Positions 6,578 through 14,426 of a stretch of DNA of 15,526 nucleotides are shown here, one piece after another (position 1 is the first letter of the stretch; every line of letters starts with the position of its first letter). Under the pieces are notes generated by a model. The model worked only from the letters and a program-made list of their open reading frames with translations, was not told the origin of the DNA and searched no databases. This DNA is from Reyranella sp. (lineage in GTDB: Bacteria; Pseudomonadota; Alphaproteobacteria; Reyranellales; Reyranellaceae). Location: the NCBI GenBank assembly GCA_030679805.1, contig JAUXST010000566.1, positions 1-15,526 on the forward strand, in the 5' to 3' direction. The position numbers and the translations under genes are program-made.

Positions 6578-8596
6578 ATGCGCTCAAGAACAGGGCTTGC
6601 GACGGCAGCAGGTGGTCTGATCTCCGTCTGGGTACTTCCGGCCGTTGCACAGGTGGCCGAGGCCAAGGTCAATGGTACCCCGTCGTTCCTCGATGTCATC
6701 ACGGCGAAACTGGAAGTCGCGATCTCCCATTTTCCTGCGTTGATCGGCCATTTGCTGCGGCTGCCCGAGATCATTTCAGGCACCCGGACGGCACTGCTGC
6801 TGGTGGCCATCGTCATCGTGGGGCTCGTGGCGGAATACGTCGCGCGGCTGCTGCTCCGCGGCGTGCGGGTCGGCAGCTTCGGCGGTGCCTCCGCGGTGCG
6901 CGGTTTTGCACGTGCCTTCCTGCTCGATGTCGTCGCTCTGGCGGTGCTCTGGGTCGCGGGTCGGTTGGTCCTCGGCCAGATGGGCGATAGCCAGAGCATC
7001 GGCGGTCGGCTCGGCCAGCAGCTTCTGATGGTGTTGATCTACTGGCGGGGGTTCAACCTCGTGTTTCGTGCCTGGTTGCGTCCCGACGCGCCGGCCGGAC
7101 GAATCGTGCCGGTCGACGATGCCACGGCGCACCGTCTGATGGTGGCACTCAACCTCCTGATTGTCCTGCCGCTCGCTAACGACTACCAGGACCGCGCCCT
7201 GACGGTGACCGGCGCCGGCCCCCACGCGATCGAGGTCTCGAATCTCTTCTTTACCGTGGCGATCTCCTTGGCCCTGCTCGGCGTCGTCTGGAACTGGCGG
7301 CACGACATAGCAGCCTGGCTGTCGGCGATGGTCTCGGAAACCGCGCTCGCGCGGCAGCTGAAGCTCGATATGGCCCGCAACTGGTGGATGGTTGGCCTCG
7401 CCTTCTATGGCGTGACGGGCGTGGCCGAACTCTATGGCGAACTGATGGGCAACGATGCCGCGCCCACCGGCATGGATGTGATCGAATCGCTGCTGATCGG
7501 ACTCCTGCTGTTCGAAACGCTGATGTACCGGGTCACGCGGCATGTCGTGTCCGAGCTGCCGATGGCGGGCGACGTGGCGGCCGACTGTCTGCGGCTGACC
7601 ATCCGACTCTATGTCGCGATCCTGGTCGTCAATGCCTTCATGGTGAAGGTGTTGGCGGCGGCGACGCCGGCCGAATGGGCGCCGCACGACCGCGGCGCCA
7701 AGATCGCGGCGCTGAGCGCCGTGGCGATCTATGCGCTGTGGCGCTTCATCCGCTACCGCATGGACTCCTACGTCGCCTCCAATCCGCTGCCGTCGGCCGA
7801 TGCCGGCGGCGATGCGGAGGACGACGTCCAGGTGTCGGCCTCGCGGCTGCGCACCTTGATGCCGCTGCTGCGCGTCGTGGCGGGTGTGACCATCGCCGTG
7901 GTCGGCACGCTGCTGGTGCTCTCGGAATTGGGCATCAACATCACGCCGCTGATCGCTGGCGCCTCGGTGCTGGGCCTGGCGGTGTCGTTCGGCAGCCAGT
8001 CGTTGGTGCGCGACGTCGTGTCGGGCGTGTTCTTCCTAGCCGAGGATTCGTTCCGCATCGGCGAGTACCTCGACTGCGGCAGGGTGAAGGGCACGGTCGA
8101 GGGCTTCAGCGTCCGTTCCCTCAGGCTGCGCCACCAGAACGGCCAGCTTCACATCGTGCCGTTCGGCCAGGTCGTCCACATCACCAATTTCAGCCGCGAC
8201 TGGACCGCGGTGAAGTTCAGCCTGGCCTTCGCGCACGGAACCGACATCGAACTCGTGCGCAAGACAGTGAAGAAGATGGGCCTCGACATGATGGAGGAGG
8301 CGCAGTTCAAGTCCGTCCTGCTGCAGCCGCTCAAGATGCAGGGCGTCGTCGACATCAAGGACAGCACCGTCATCCTGCGCTTCAAGTACATGGCGCGGCC
8401 GAACAATCCCGGCGTCGTTCAGCGCGTCGCCGTCCGCCGTATGTACGACAAGTTCCCCGAACTCGGCATCCACTTCGCTCAGGGCAACACCACGTTCCAG
8501 ATGCCGGCGGGGTTTGCGCCCGGGCCGGTGTCTGCGCCCCCATCCCCACCCGCGCCAGCACCCGCACCTCCACCGGCCGCCAAGGCCGCCGAGTAA
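6578..8596 (+). CDS. Large MscS-family mechanosensitive ion channel
   Basis: A 672-residue membrane protein. An N-terminal signal-like segment probably cleaves near AVAQ (22-25). About ten hydrophobic helices follow, then the MscS core. The last paired helices are near 427-449 and 455-480. The pore-helix segment GASVLGLAVSFGSQSLVRD (461-479) is followed by the beta domain signature VSGVFFLAEDSFRIGEYLD (481-499) and a cytoplasmic C-terminal domain to about 640. The tail (643-672) is rich in Pro and Ala. The length puts it among the extended MscS channels (YbdG/YnaI/MscK-like) rather than the 286-residue MscS. It should open under membrane tension to release solutes in hypo-osmotic shock. The ATG at 6578 follows GGGGGAAAA. 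The next gene starts 32 bases downstream; a functional link to it is not evident. Confidence 0.93.
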   Translation: MRSRTGLATAAGGLISVWVLPAVAQVAEAKVNGTPSFLDVITAKLEVAISHFPALIGHLLRLPEIISGTRTALLLVAIVIVGLVAEYVARLLLRGVRVGSFGGASAVRGFARAFLLDVVALAVLWVAGRLVLGQMGDSQSIGGRLGQQLLMVLIYWRGFNLVFRAWLRPDAPAGRIVPVDDATAHRLMVALNLLIVLPLANDYQDRALTVTGAGPHAIEVSNLFFTVAISLALLGVVWNWRHDIAAWLSAMVSETALARQLKLDMARNWWMVGLAFYGVTGVAELYGELMGNDAAPTGMDVIESLLIGLLLFETLMYRVTRHVVSELPMAGDVAADCLRLTIRLYVAILVVNAFMVKVLAAATPAEWAPHDRGAKIAALSAVAIYALWRFIRYRMDSYVASNPLPSADAGGDAEDDVQVSASRLRTLMPLLRVVAGVTIAVVGTLLVLSELGINITPLIAGASVLGLAVSFGSQSLVRDVVSGVFFLAEDSFRIGEYLDCGRVKGTVEGFSVRSLRLRHQNGQLHIVPFGQVVHITNFSRDWTAVKFSLAFAHGTDIELVRKTVKKMGLDMMEEAQFKSVLLQPLKMQGVVDIKDSTVILRFKYMARPNNPGVVQRVAVRRMYDKFPELGIHFAQGNTTFQMPAGFAPGPVSAPPSPPAPAPAPPPAAKAAE

Positions 8597-8628
8597 CTGA
8601 TCACGTACGAGTAACGGAGAGAGATCAC

Positions 8629-9585
8629 ATGGAAAAGCGCAAGCTCGGCAATTCGGGCATCGAATTCGCCCCCATCGCCTTCGGCGGCAATGTCTTCGGC
8701 TGGACGGCCGACGAGGCCACCTCGCACAAGCTGCTCGATGCCTTCGTCGATGCGGGCTTCACCTTCGTCGACACCGCCGACGTCTATTCGCGCTGGGTGC
8801 CCGGCCACAAGGGTGGCGAGTCCGAGACGATCATCGGCAACTGGCTGAAGAAGGATCCGGCCAAGCGCAAGAAAGTCCAGATCGCCACCAAGTGCGGCAT
8901 GGAGATGCCTGCCGTGGGGCAGGGCCTGTCGCGAGCGCACATCGTGAAGTCGGTCGACGCTTCTCTCAAGCGCCTCAATACCGACCGCATCGATCTCTTC
9001 CAGTCGCACAAGGACGACGCGGCGACGTCGCAGGAGGAGACGCTGTCCACTTACGGGGAACTCGTGAAGGCCGGCAAGATCGGCGCCATCGGCGCCTCCA
9101 ACTTCGATGCCAAGCGCCTCGCCGAAGCCGCCGCGATCTCCAAGGCCAAGGGTCTGCCGCGCTACGAGAGCCTGCAGCCGCATTATAACCTGATGGAGCG
9201 CGGCCTGTTCGAAGGCGAACTCGAGGACGAGTGCCTGAAGGAGGGGATCGGTGTGATCCCGTACTATTCGCTGGCCAGCGGATTCCTGACCGGCAAGTAC
9301 CGCGCCGAGACCGATGTCGGCGACGCCAAGCGCGGCGCCGGCGTGAAGAAATACATCAACCCCAAGGGCATGGCGGTGTTGAAGGCGCTCGACGACGCGG
9401 CAAAGAAGCACAATTCCAATCCGACCCAGGTGGCGCTGGCGTGGCTGATGCAGAGGAAGTCGATCACCGCGCCGATCGTGAGCGCCACCAGTCTCGGGCA
9501 ACTCAAGGACCTGATCGCCTCTCCAAACGTCAAGCTCGACCCCGAGTCGGTCGCCGCCCTCGACAAGGCAAGCGCACCGGCCTGA
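8629..9585 (+). CDS. Aldo/keto reductase
   Basis: A 318-residue NADPH-dependent oxidoreductase of the aldo/keto reductase superfamily with a single TIM barrel. The catalytic tetrad is visible as Asp48 and Tyr53 (in FVDTADVYS), Lys88 (in ATKCGM) and His127 (in FQSHKDD). Nucleotide-binding region cues include GASNFD (155-160), QPHYNLMER (183-191), YYSLASGFLTGKY (212-224) and SATSLGQL (285-292). The layout resembles YajO/Tas-type bacterial members that reduce small aldehydes and ketones; the substrate is unknown. The ATG at 8629 has GGAGAGAG about 5 bases upstream. Its stop is 14 bases before the persulfide dioxygenase-rhodanese ATG, so the two are very likely co-transcribed. Cytoplasmic. Confidence 0.95.
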   Translation: MEKRKLGNSGIEFAPIAFGGNVFGWTADEATSHKLLDAFVDAGFTFVDTADVYSRWVPGHKGGESETIIGNWLKKDPAKRKKVQIATKCGMEMPAVGQGLSRAHIVKSVDASLKRLNTDRIDLFQSHKDDAATSQEETLSTYGELVKAGKIGAIGASNFDAKRLAEAAAISKAKGLPRYESLQPHYNLMERGLFEGELEDECLKEGIGVIPYYSLASGFLTGKYRAETDVGDAKRGAGVKKYINPKGMAVLKALDDAAKKHNSNPTQVALAWLMQRKSITAPIVSATSLGQLKDLIASPNVKLDPESVAALDKASAPA

Positions 9586-9599
9586 CGAGAGCGCAGCGC

Positions 9600-10676
9600 A
9601 TGCTCGTCTTTCGCCAGCTCTTCGATCCGACCTCGTCGACCTACACCTATCTGTTGGGGTGCGGCGTGTCGGGCGAGGCGGTGCTGATAGATCCGGTGTT
9701 CGAGCAGACTCGTCGGGATGCGGCCCTGATCGGCGAACTCGGGCTAAACCTCCTGTGGACGCTGGACACCCACGTCCACGCCGATCACGTGACCGGCGCC
9801 TGGCTGCTGAAGAAGAAGCTCGGAGCCGGCATCGCCTTGTCCGCTCTGAGTGGTGCGGAGGGTGCCGACCGGCTGCTGGCTGACGGCGACCGCATTGCCT
9901 TTGGCCGCAGGAGCCTCGAGGCGCGCGCCACCCCTGGCCACACCAACGGCTGCATCACCTACGTGCTCGACGACGAGTCGATGGCCTTCACAGGCGATTG
10001 CGTGCTGATCCGCGGCTCGGGCCGCACCGACTTCCAGCAGGGCGATGCCCGCGCGCTCTACCGCTCGGTGCGGGCGCGTGTCTTCTCGCTGCCCGATTCG
10101 TGCCTGCTCTATCCGGCGCACGATTATCGCGGCCTCACCGTCACCAGCGTGGCCGAGGAGAAGAGGTTCAACCCGCGCCTCGGCGGCGAGATCGCCGAGG
10201 CCGACTATGCCGGCTACATGAAGAACCTCGATCTGCCTCACCCGAAGAAGATCGACGAGGCTGTGCCGGCCAACTTGCGGTGCGGGCGGCCGGGCAATGA
10301 GGCCGGCGCGCTGCCGGCCGATCCGGCCTGGGCGCCACTGCGCTTCACTTTCTCGGGCGTGTGGGAAGTCGAGCCCAACTGGCTGGAGGAGAACCTCGCC
10401 AAGGTGCAGGTGCTCGATGTGCGCGAGCCGGCGGAGTTCAGCGGTCCGCTCGGTCACATTCGCGGCGCCACCCTGATCCCGCTGGGCGAGCTCGCGGCCC
10501 GGGCAAACGAGCTGCCGCGGGACAAACCCATCGTCGCCGTCTGCCGCGCCGGCAGCCGTTCGGCCCACGCCACCGCGATCCTGCAGAAGGCGGGCGTCGC
10601 CGATTTCGCCAACCTGCCCGGCGGCATGCTGCGCTGGCGCGCCGAAGGCCGCTCCGTCGAGGGCGGCGCAGCCTAG
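9600..10676 (+). CDS. Persulfide dioxygenase (ETHE1-like MBL fold)-rhodanese fusion
   Basis: A 358-residue two-domain enzyme. Residues 1-240 are a metallo-beta-lactamase fold with THVHADH (57-63), His114, Asp133 and His174. In ETHE1-type persulfide dioxygenases the iron sits on a His-His-Asp set equivalent to His58/His114/Asp133. The AVPANLRCG segment (221-229) also fits that family. Residues about 262-355 are a rhodanese domain with catalytic Cys315 in the loop CRAGSR. Such fusions (PRF type) oxidise glutathione persulfide to sulfite and move sulfane sulfur between thiosulfate and glutathione. No sulfide:quinone reductase gene is nearby. The start ATG has only a weak GAGAG upstream, consistent with coupling to the reductase gene. 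Its TAG is one base from the convergent amidohydrolase stop. Confidence 0.93.
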   Translation: MLVFRQLFDPTSSTYTYLLGCGVSGEAVLIDPVFEQTRRDAALIGELGLNLLWTLDTHVHADHVTGAWLLKKKLGAGIALSALSGAEGADRLLADGDRIAFGRRSLEARATPGHTNGCITYVLDDESMAFTGDCVLIRGSGRTDFQQGDARALYRSVRARVFSLPDSCLLYPAHDYRGLTVTSVAEEKRFNPRLGGEIAEADYAGYMKNLDLPHPKKIDEAVPANLRCGRPGNEAGALPADPAWAPLRFTFSGVWEVEPNWLEENLAKVQVLDVREPAEFSGPLGHIRGATLIPLGELAARANELPRDKPIVAVCRAGSRSAHATAILQKAGVADFANLPGGMLRWRAEGRSVEGGAA

Positions 10677-10677
10677 G

Positions 10678-11559
10678 TCAGAAGCCGTAGAGCTTAGAGG
10701 GCGTGTCGATCAGGATGGCGCGCCGCGTCGCCTCGTCGGGCACCCAGTCCTCGAACCACTTGAGCGTCTTTGCGTAGGTCGTGACGCGATCGAGGCCGGT
10801 GTCGGTGTGCGGCCAGTCGCTGGCCCACATCAGCCGTGCCGGTCCGAAGGCGTCGAGCAGCATTGGCGTCGCGGCACGTGCGCGTTCCGGTCCGACGCGA
10901 TAGGCGCCGCACATCACCACCCAGACGCGCCCGCTGGCGGCACTGTCCAGCAGCACCTTGAAGCCGGGATCGCGCGCCGGTCCCAATGTGCGGTCGAACA
11001 TGCCGTAGTGCGGGATCACGACCTTGTGCCCGCCGTCCAGCAGCAGCGGCAGGATCTCGGGCAGGCGCCTGCTTTCGACGTAGAGATGGATCGGCCAGTC
11101 GCGCTTCAGCGCCTCGCCCAGCATGTCGCGATAGGCCGACCATTGCGGCGTCGGCAGGCCCAGGATCGGGAAGCGGAGCCCCTTCACGCCGAGCTCTGCC
11201 AATCCCTCCCAGTCAGCCGGGCTGATGTCGATCGAGGGCGATACCCAGGGCACGCCGCGGAAGCGGCCGGGCTCGGCACGCAGCGCCTCGAACAGGTAGG
11301 CATTGTCGAAACCCAGGAACGAGGGCTGCAGCAGCACGGCGCGGCCGACGCCGTTCCTTTCGGCCAGCGCAAGCAGTGTCTGCCACGAGGCGTCGTAATC
11401 CGGGGCATAGCGTGCGTCGGTGGCAAGCTTCAGTCCGCGCACGAAGACGTGGGCGTGCGCGTCGACCCAGGCAGGTTCGGCGGCGCGAGCAGATGGAGTG
11501 GTGGCCATCGCGCCGGTGGCCAACGCGCCCGTCGTGAGCGCGCGCCGCGCGATCTTCAC
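10678..11559 (-). CDS. Amidohydrolase family protein (PF04909) with Tat-like signal peptide
   Basis: A 293-residue metal-dependent hydrolase of the amidohydrolase-2 (LigI/ACMSD-like) group. Candidate metal and catalytic residues are Asp33, His35 and His37 (in VDAHAHVF), His158 (in IHLYVE), His184 (in IPHYGMF) and Asp248 (in ASDWPHTD). Relatives hydrolyse lactones such as 2-pyrone-4,6-dicarboxylate or decarboxylate aromatic acids; the substrate here is not readable. The first 27 residues (with ARRALTTGAL at 4-13, then Ala-rich to SARAAE) look like a Tat signal, suggesting a periplasmic enzyme. The GTG start at 11559 overlaps the stop of the symporter gene by GTGA, so the two are translationally coupled. 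Last gene of the leftward operon. A substrate generated outside could then be taken up by the adjoining symporter (inference). Confidence 0.88.
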   Translation of the reverse strand: MKIARRALTTGALATGAMATTPSARAAEPAWVDAHAHVFVRGLKLATDARYAPDYDASWQTLLALAERNGVGRAVLLQPSFLGFDNAYLFEALRAEPGRFRGVPWVSPSIDISPADWEGLAELGVKGLRFPILGLPTPQWSAYRDMLGEALKRDWPIHLYVESRRLPEILPLLLDGGHKVVIPHYGMFDRTLGPARDPGFKVLLDSAASGRVWVVMCGAYRVGPERARAATPMLLDAFGPARLMWASDWPHTDTGLDRVTTYAKTLKWFEDWVPDEATRRAILIDTPSKLYGF

Positions 11560-12812
11560 GCCGGCAGCGTCGCGTCACGCGACGTCTCGCGCGAGGCGAG
11601 CAGTGCGGCGAACGTCACGGCCGCCGCCGCCATGATGAGCCAGGCGGGGCTCAGGTCCATGTCGGTGCGGGCCACCAGCCAGGCCGCGGTGAGGGGCGTC
11701 AGGCCGCCGATGATGCCGAAGGCGATGTTGTACCCCAGCGATACGGCGGTGCAGCGCACGCCGGCCGGCACGGCCTCGGTCAGGATCGCCGGCATGACGC
11801 CGAGGCAGATGCCGGCGGGAATCACGAAGGCGAGCTGGCCTGCTAGGATCAGCGCCGGGTGGGAATGATGCATCAGCCAGAGAAAGGGAATGGCGCCCGC
11901 GAAGCCCACGACCAGCGCGCCGAACATCAGCGGTCGCCGGCCGACCCGATCGCTGAGCCAACCGGCGGCGATCATCACCGGAAGCAGCACGACCATACTC
12001 ACGGTGTTGATCTCCAGCGCCCGCGCCGGGGCCACGCCGTCGACATCCTGCAGCCAGGTCACGATGTAAAGGAACATCAGGTAGAAGCCGACGGCGTTGA
12101 AGATTGCCACGCCGGCGACGCGCGCCACCAGCCTGCCGTGATGACGGAGCGTGTCGGCGAGCGGCGATGTGGCCGGAGCCGGCCTCGGCGGATCATCCTC
12201 GAGCAGCCGCCGGATCCACCATCCGACGATGCCGACCAGCAGGCCCAGCAGGAAAGGGATGCGCCAGCCCCACGTGGCCAGCGCGTCGGCGGGCAGGAGG
12301 GCGGCGAAGGCCGCGCCGACCGCCGAGCCCATCAGGAAGCCGCCGTTGGCGGCGAGCGACGCCAGGCTCCCGACCAGGCCGCGCCGGCCCGGCGGGGCGC
12401 GCTCGACCAGGAAGATCATCGACATGGTGGCCTCGCCGCCGACCGACAGGCCCTGGATCATGCGCAAGAGCGTGAGCAGGATCGGCGCGGCGATGCCCAG
12501 CGTGGCGTGGCCCGGCAGCACGCCCACCAGGAAGGTCGGCAATGCCATGGCGGTGATGGAGAAGGTGAGGGCGGTGCGGCGGCCGTAGCGGTCGCCGACA
12601 TGGCCGACCACGATGCCGCCGATGGGACGCATCAGATAGCCCAACGCGAAGATGCCGAAGGCCGACAGCACTTGCGCCACGGGATCCTGGGCCGGAAAGA
12701 ACACGCGGCCGATCGTGGCGGCGAAATAACCGTAGATCGCGAAATCGTACCATTCGAGCAGGTTGCCGATCATGCCGGCGGCGATGGTGCGGCGGGAGCT
12801 TGGGGGCTTCAT
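11556..12812 (-). CDS. MFS transporter, metabolite:H+ symporter (MHS) type
   Basis: A 418-residue, 12-helix major facilitator of the MHS family, which imports organic acids or osmolytes such as 2-oxoglutarate, shikimate, citrate or proline with protons. The N-terminal GNLLEWYDFAIYGYFA (16-31) is typical of MHS. Motif A is GHVGDRYGRRT (70-80), RMIQGLSVGGE lies at 117-127, and the second-half motif A repeat is GWLSDRVGRRP (284-294). Inner membrane. The ATG at 12812 has an AGGGGA immediately upstream, closer than ideal. It lies 23 bases after the binding-protein gene and overlaps the amidohydrolase start. The substrate cannot be read from the sequence; the context suggests an organic acid related to the neighbouring hydrolase and oxygenase. 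Confidence 0.94.
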   Translation of the reverse strand: MKPPSSRRTIAAGMIGNLLEWYDFAIYGYFAATIGRVFFPAQDPVAQVLSAFGIFALGYLMRPIGGIVVGHVGDRYGRRTALTFSITAMALPTFLVGVLPGHATLGIAAPILLTLLRMIQGLSVGGEATMSMIFLVERAPPGRRGLVGSLASLAANGGFLMGSAVGAAFAALLPADALATWGWRIPFLLGLLVGIVGWWIRRLLEDDPPRPAPATSPLADTLRHHGRLVARVAGVAIFNAVGFYLMFLYIVTWLQDVDGVAPARALEINTVSMVVLLPVMIAAGWLSDRVGRRPLMFGALVVGFAGAIPFLWLMHHSHPALILAGQLAFVIPAGICLGVMPAILTEAVPAGVRCTAVSLGYNIAFGIIGGLTPLTAAWLVARTDMDLSPAWLIMAAAAVTFAALLASRETSRDATLPA

Positions 12813-12835
12813 TCCCCTGGATTATGTCAGAAGCG

Positions 12836-14422
12836 CTACTTCTTCTCGATATTCCAGAACACCGGGATCGGGCTCGTGACGACTCCGTTCAGGCGATCGG
12901 CGCGGGTGGCGGTGGGCAGCGTGTACTGGCCGAGATGAATATGCGTGCCGTACTGGACGGCGCGGGCCTGCAGGTCCGCCGCGATCTTCTGGCGGCTTGC
13001 GAGGTCGGGCGCGCGAGCATAGGCGTCGCGCAGTCGCTCGACCTCGGCATCGCACGGCCAGCCGAAGGGTGCCTTGTCGCACGAGGCGTTCAACATGCTG
13101 TTGGTGAGCGGGTTCATCATGTCGACCGAAAGCCAGGCGGTCATGAAGCCGTTCCAGCCGCCGTCGGCCGGCGGCGTCTTGCGCAGCCTTCGCGCCACGA
13201 TCGCCTGGAAGTCGAGCGGCACCATCTGGACCTTGAAGCCGCCTTTTTCCAGCAGGTCCTTGGCGATCGGGCCGGCATTGGTCAGCACCGCGATGTCAGT
13301 GGTGTGCAGCATCACGAGCGGCGTGCCGTCGTAGCCCGCCTCCTTCAGGAGCTCCTTCGACTTGGCGAAGTTGCCGCGCACCAGCCCGTCCATGCCGGTG
13401 GCGTTCTCCAGCGGCGTGCCGCAGACGAACATGGCGTCGCAGGTCCGGTAGTACTTGGCATCGCCGATCACGCCCTGCAGGAAGGCCTTCTGGTCGAGCG
13501 CGTACATGGCGGCGCGTCGCACCTTCTCATTGTTGAACGGCGGCACCACGGTGTTCCAGCGATAGACGTACTGCGCGCCGATCTTGTTGTAGACCTTGAG
13601 CCGGACGTTCTTATCGGCCAGCAGCAGCGATTTCAGGTCATGCGGCGGCGCCTCGATATAGTCGATCTCGCCCGCCAGCAGGGCGTTCACCGCCGTCTGG
13701 TGGTCGGGGATGGCGAGCCATTCGACGCGATCGACCTTGGCGACCTTGCCGCCGGCCAGGGCCGAGGCGGGCTCGGCGCGCGGCTTGTAGTCCGGGTTCC
13801 GCACATAGACGGTCTTGTCGCCCGGCTTCCACTCGTCGGCCTTGAAGATGAAGGGGCCGGAGCCGACGAACTCGCTGATCTGCTTGGCCGGATCGGTGTC
13901 GGCGATGCGCTTGGGCATCATCAGCGGCGTCGAGCCGCCCGGCTTGGCCAGAGAATCGATCACCAGGCCATAGGGTTCCTTCAGCACGATCTTGAAGGTC
14001 TTGTGGTTCACAGCCTCGAAGCCCGCCACGAAGCTCAGCAGCTTGATGCCCAGCGTATCGCGCGCGCCCCAGCGCTTCAGCGACGCGATGCAGTCCTCCG
14101 ACGTGACCGGCTTGCCGTCGTGCCACTTGAGGCCGTCGCGCAGGGTGAAGGCGTAGATGAGCTTGTCGGGGCTCAGGCTCCAGGTATCGACCATCTGCGG
14201 CTGGGGCTGGAGCTGCTCGTCCATGGCGAATAGCGTGTCCCACACCATGTAACCGTGGTTGCGCACGATGTTGGCGGTGGTCCAGATCGGATCGAGGACC
14301 TTGAGATCCGAATGCATCACCGCCTTGATCGTTTTCGTTTGGGCGGACGCGGGCGAGACGGCAGCGAGGACGACAGGGAGGGCGGCGGCGAGCGCGACCG
14401 CCGCGAGAGCGCTGAGCTTCAT
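12836..14422 (-). CDS. ABC transporter substrate-binding protein, family 5 (peptide/opine/nickel type)
   Basis: A 528-residue periplasmic binding protein of the DppA/OppA-like SBP_bac_5 family. The first 28 residues (MKLSALAAVA to SPASAQ) are a Sec signal with likely cleavage after ASA or AQ. Family features near the N-terminus include the segment DPIWTTANIVRNHGYMVWDTL starting at residue 44 (shown here in part as LDP...WDTLF), WSLSPDKLIYAFTLRDG (81-97) and KWHDGKPVTSED (99-110). Members bind peptides, opines, glutathione or other amphipathic solutes. No permease or ATPase gene of the usual dpp/opp operon is in the window; it lies between an oxygenase and an MFS symporter. The ATG at 14422 is 4 bases after the oxygenase stop and just before a clear signal peptide; longer in-frame extensions would run into the oxygenase gene. 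Confidence 0.94.
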   Translation of the reverse strand: MKLSALAAVALAAALPVVLAAVSPASAQTKTIKAVMHSDLKVLDPIWTTANIVRNHGYMVWDTLFAMDEQLQPQPQMVDTWSLSPDKLIYAFTLRDGLKWHDGKPVTSEDCIASLKRWGARDTLGIKLLSFVAGFEAVNHKTFKIVLKEPYGLVIDSLAKPGGSTPLMMPKRIADTDPAKQISEFVGSGPFIFKADEWKPGDKTVYVRNPDYKPRAEPASALAGGKVAKVDRVEWLAIPDHQTAVNALLAGEIDYIEAPPHDLKSLLLADKNVRLKVYNKIGAQYVYRWNTVVPPFNNEKVRRAAMYALDQKAFLQGVIGDAKYYRTCDAMFVCGTPLENATGMDGLVRGNFAKSKELLKEAGYDGTPLVMLHTTDIAVLTNAGPIAKDLLEKGGFKVQMVPLDFQAIVARRLRKTPPADGGWNGFMTAWLSVDMMNPLTNSMLNASCDKAPFGWPCDAEVERLRDAYARAPDLASRQKIAADLQARAVQYGTHIHLGQYTLPTATRADRLNGVVTSPIPVFWNIEKK

Positions 14423-14426
14423 CGGG

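Noticed and set aside
7384..9585. A 733-codon plus-strand frame that would fuse a new N-terminus to the aldo/keto reductase
   Set aside because: The upstream part is a frame-shifted reading of the MscS-type gene. The reductase starts at 8629 with a good ribosome site.
12800..14233. A 477-codon plus-strand frame opposite the binding-protein gene
   Set aside because: No signal, domain or ribosome site was found. The minus-strand frame has a signal peptide and family motifs.
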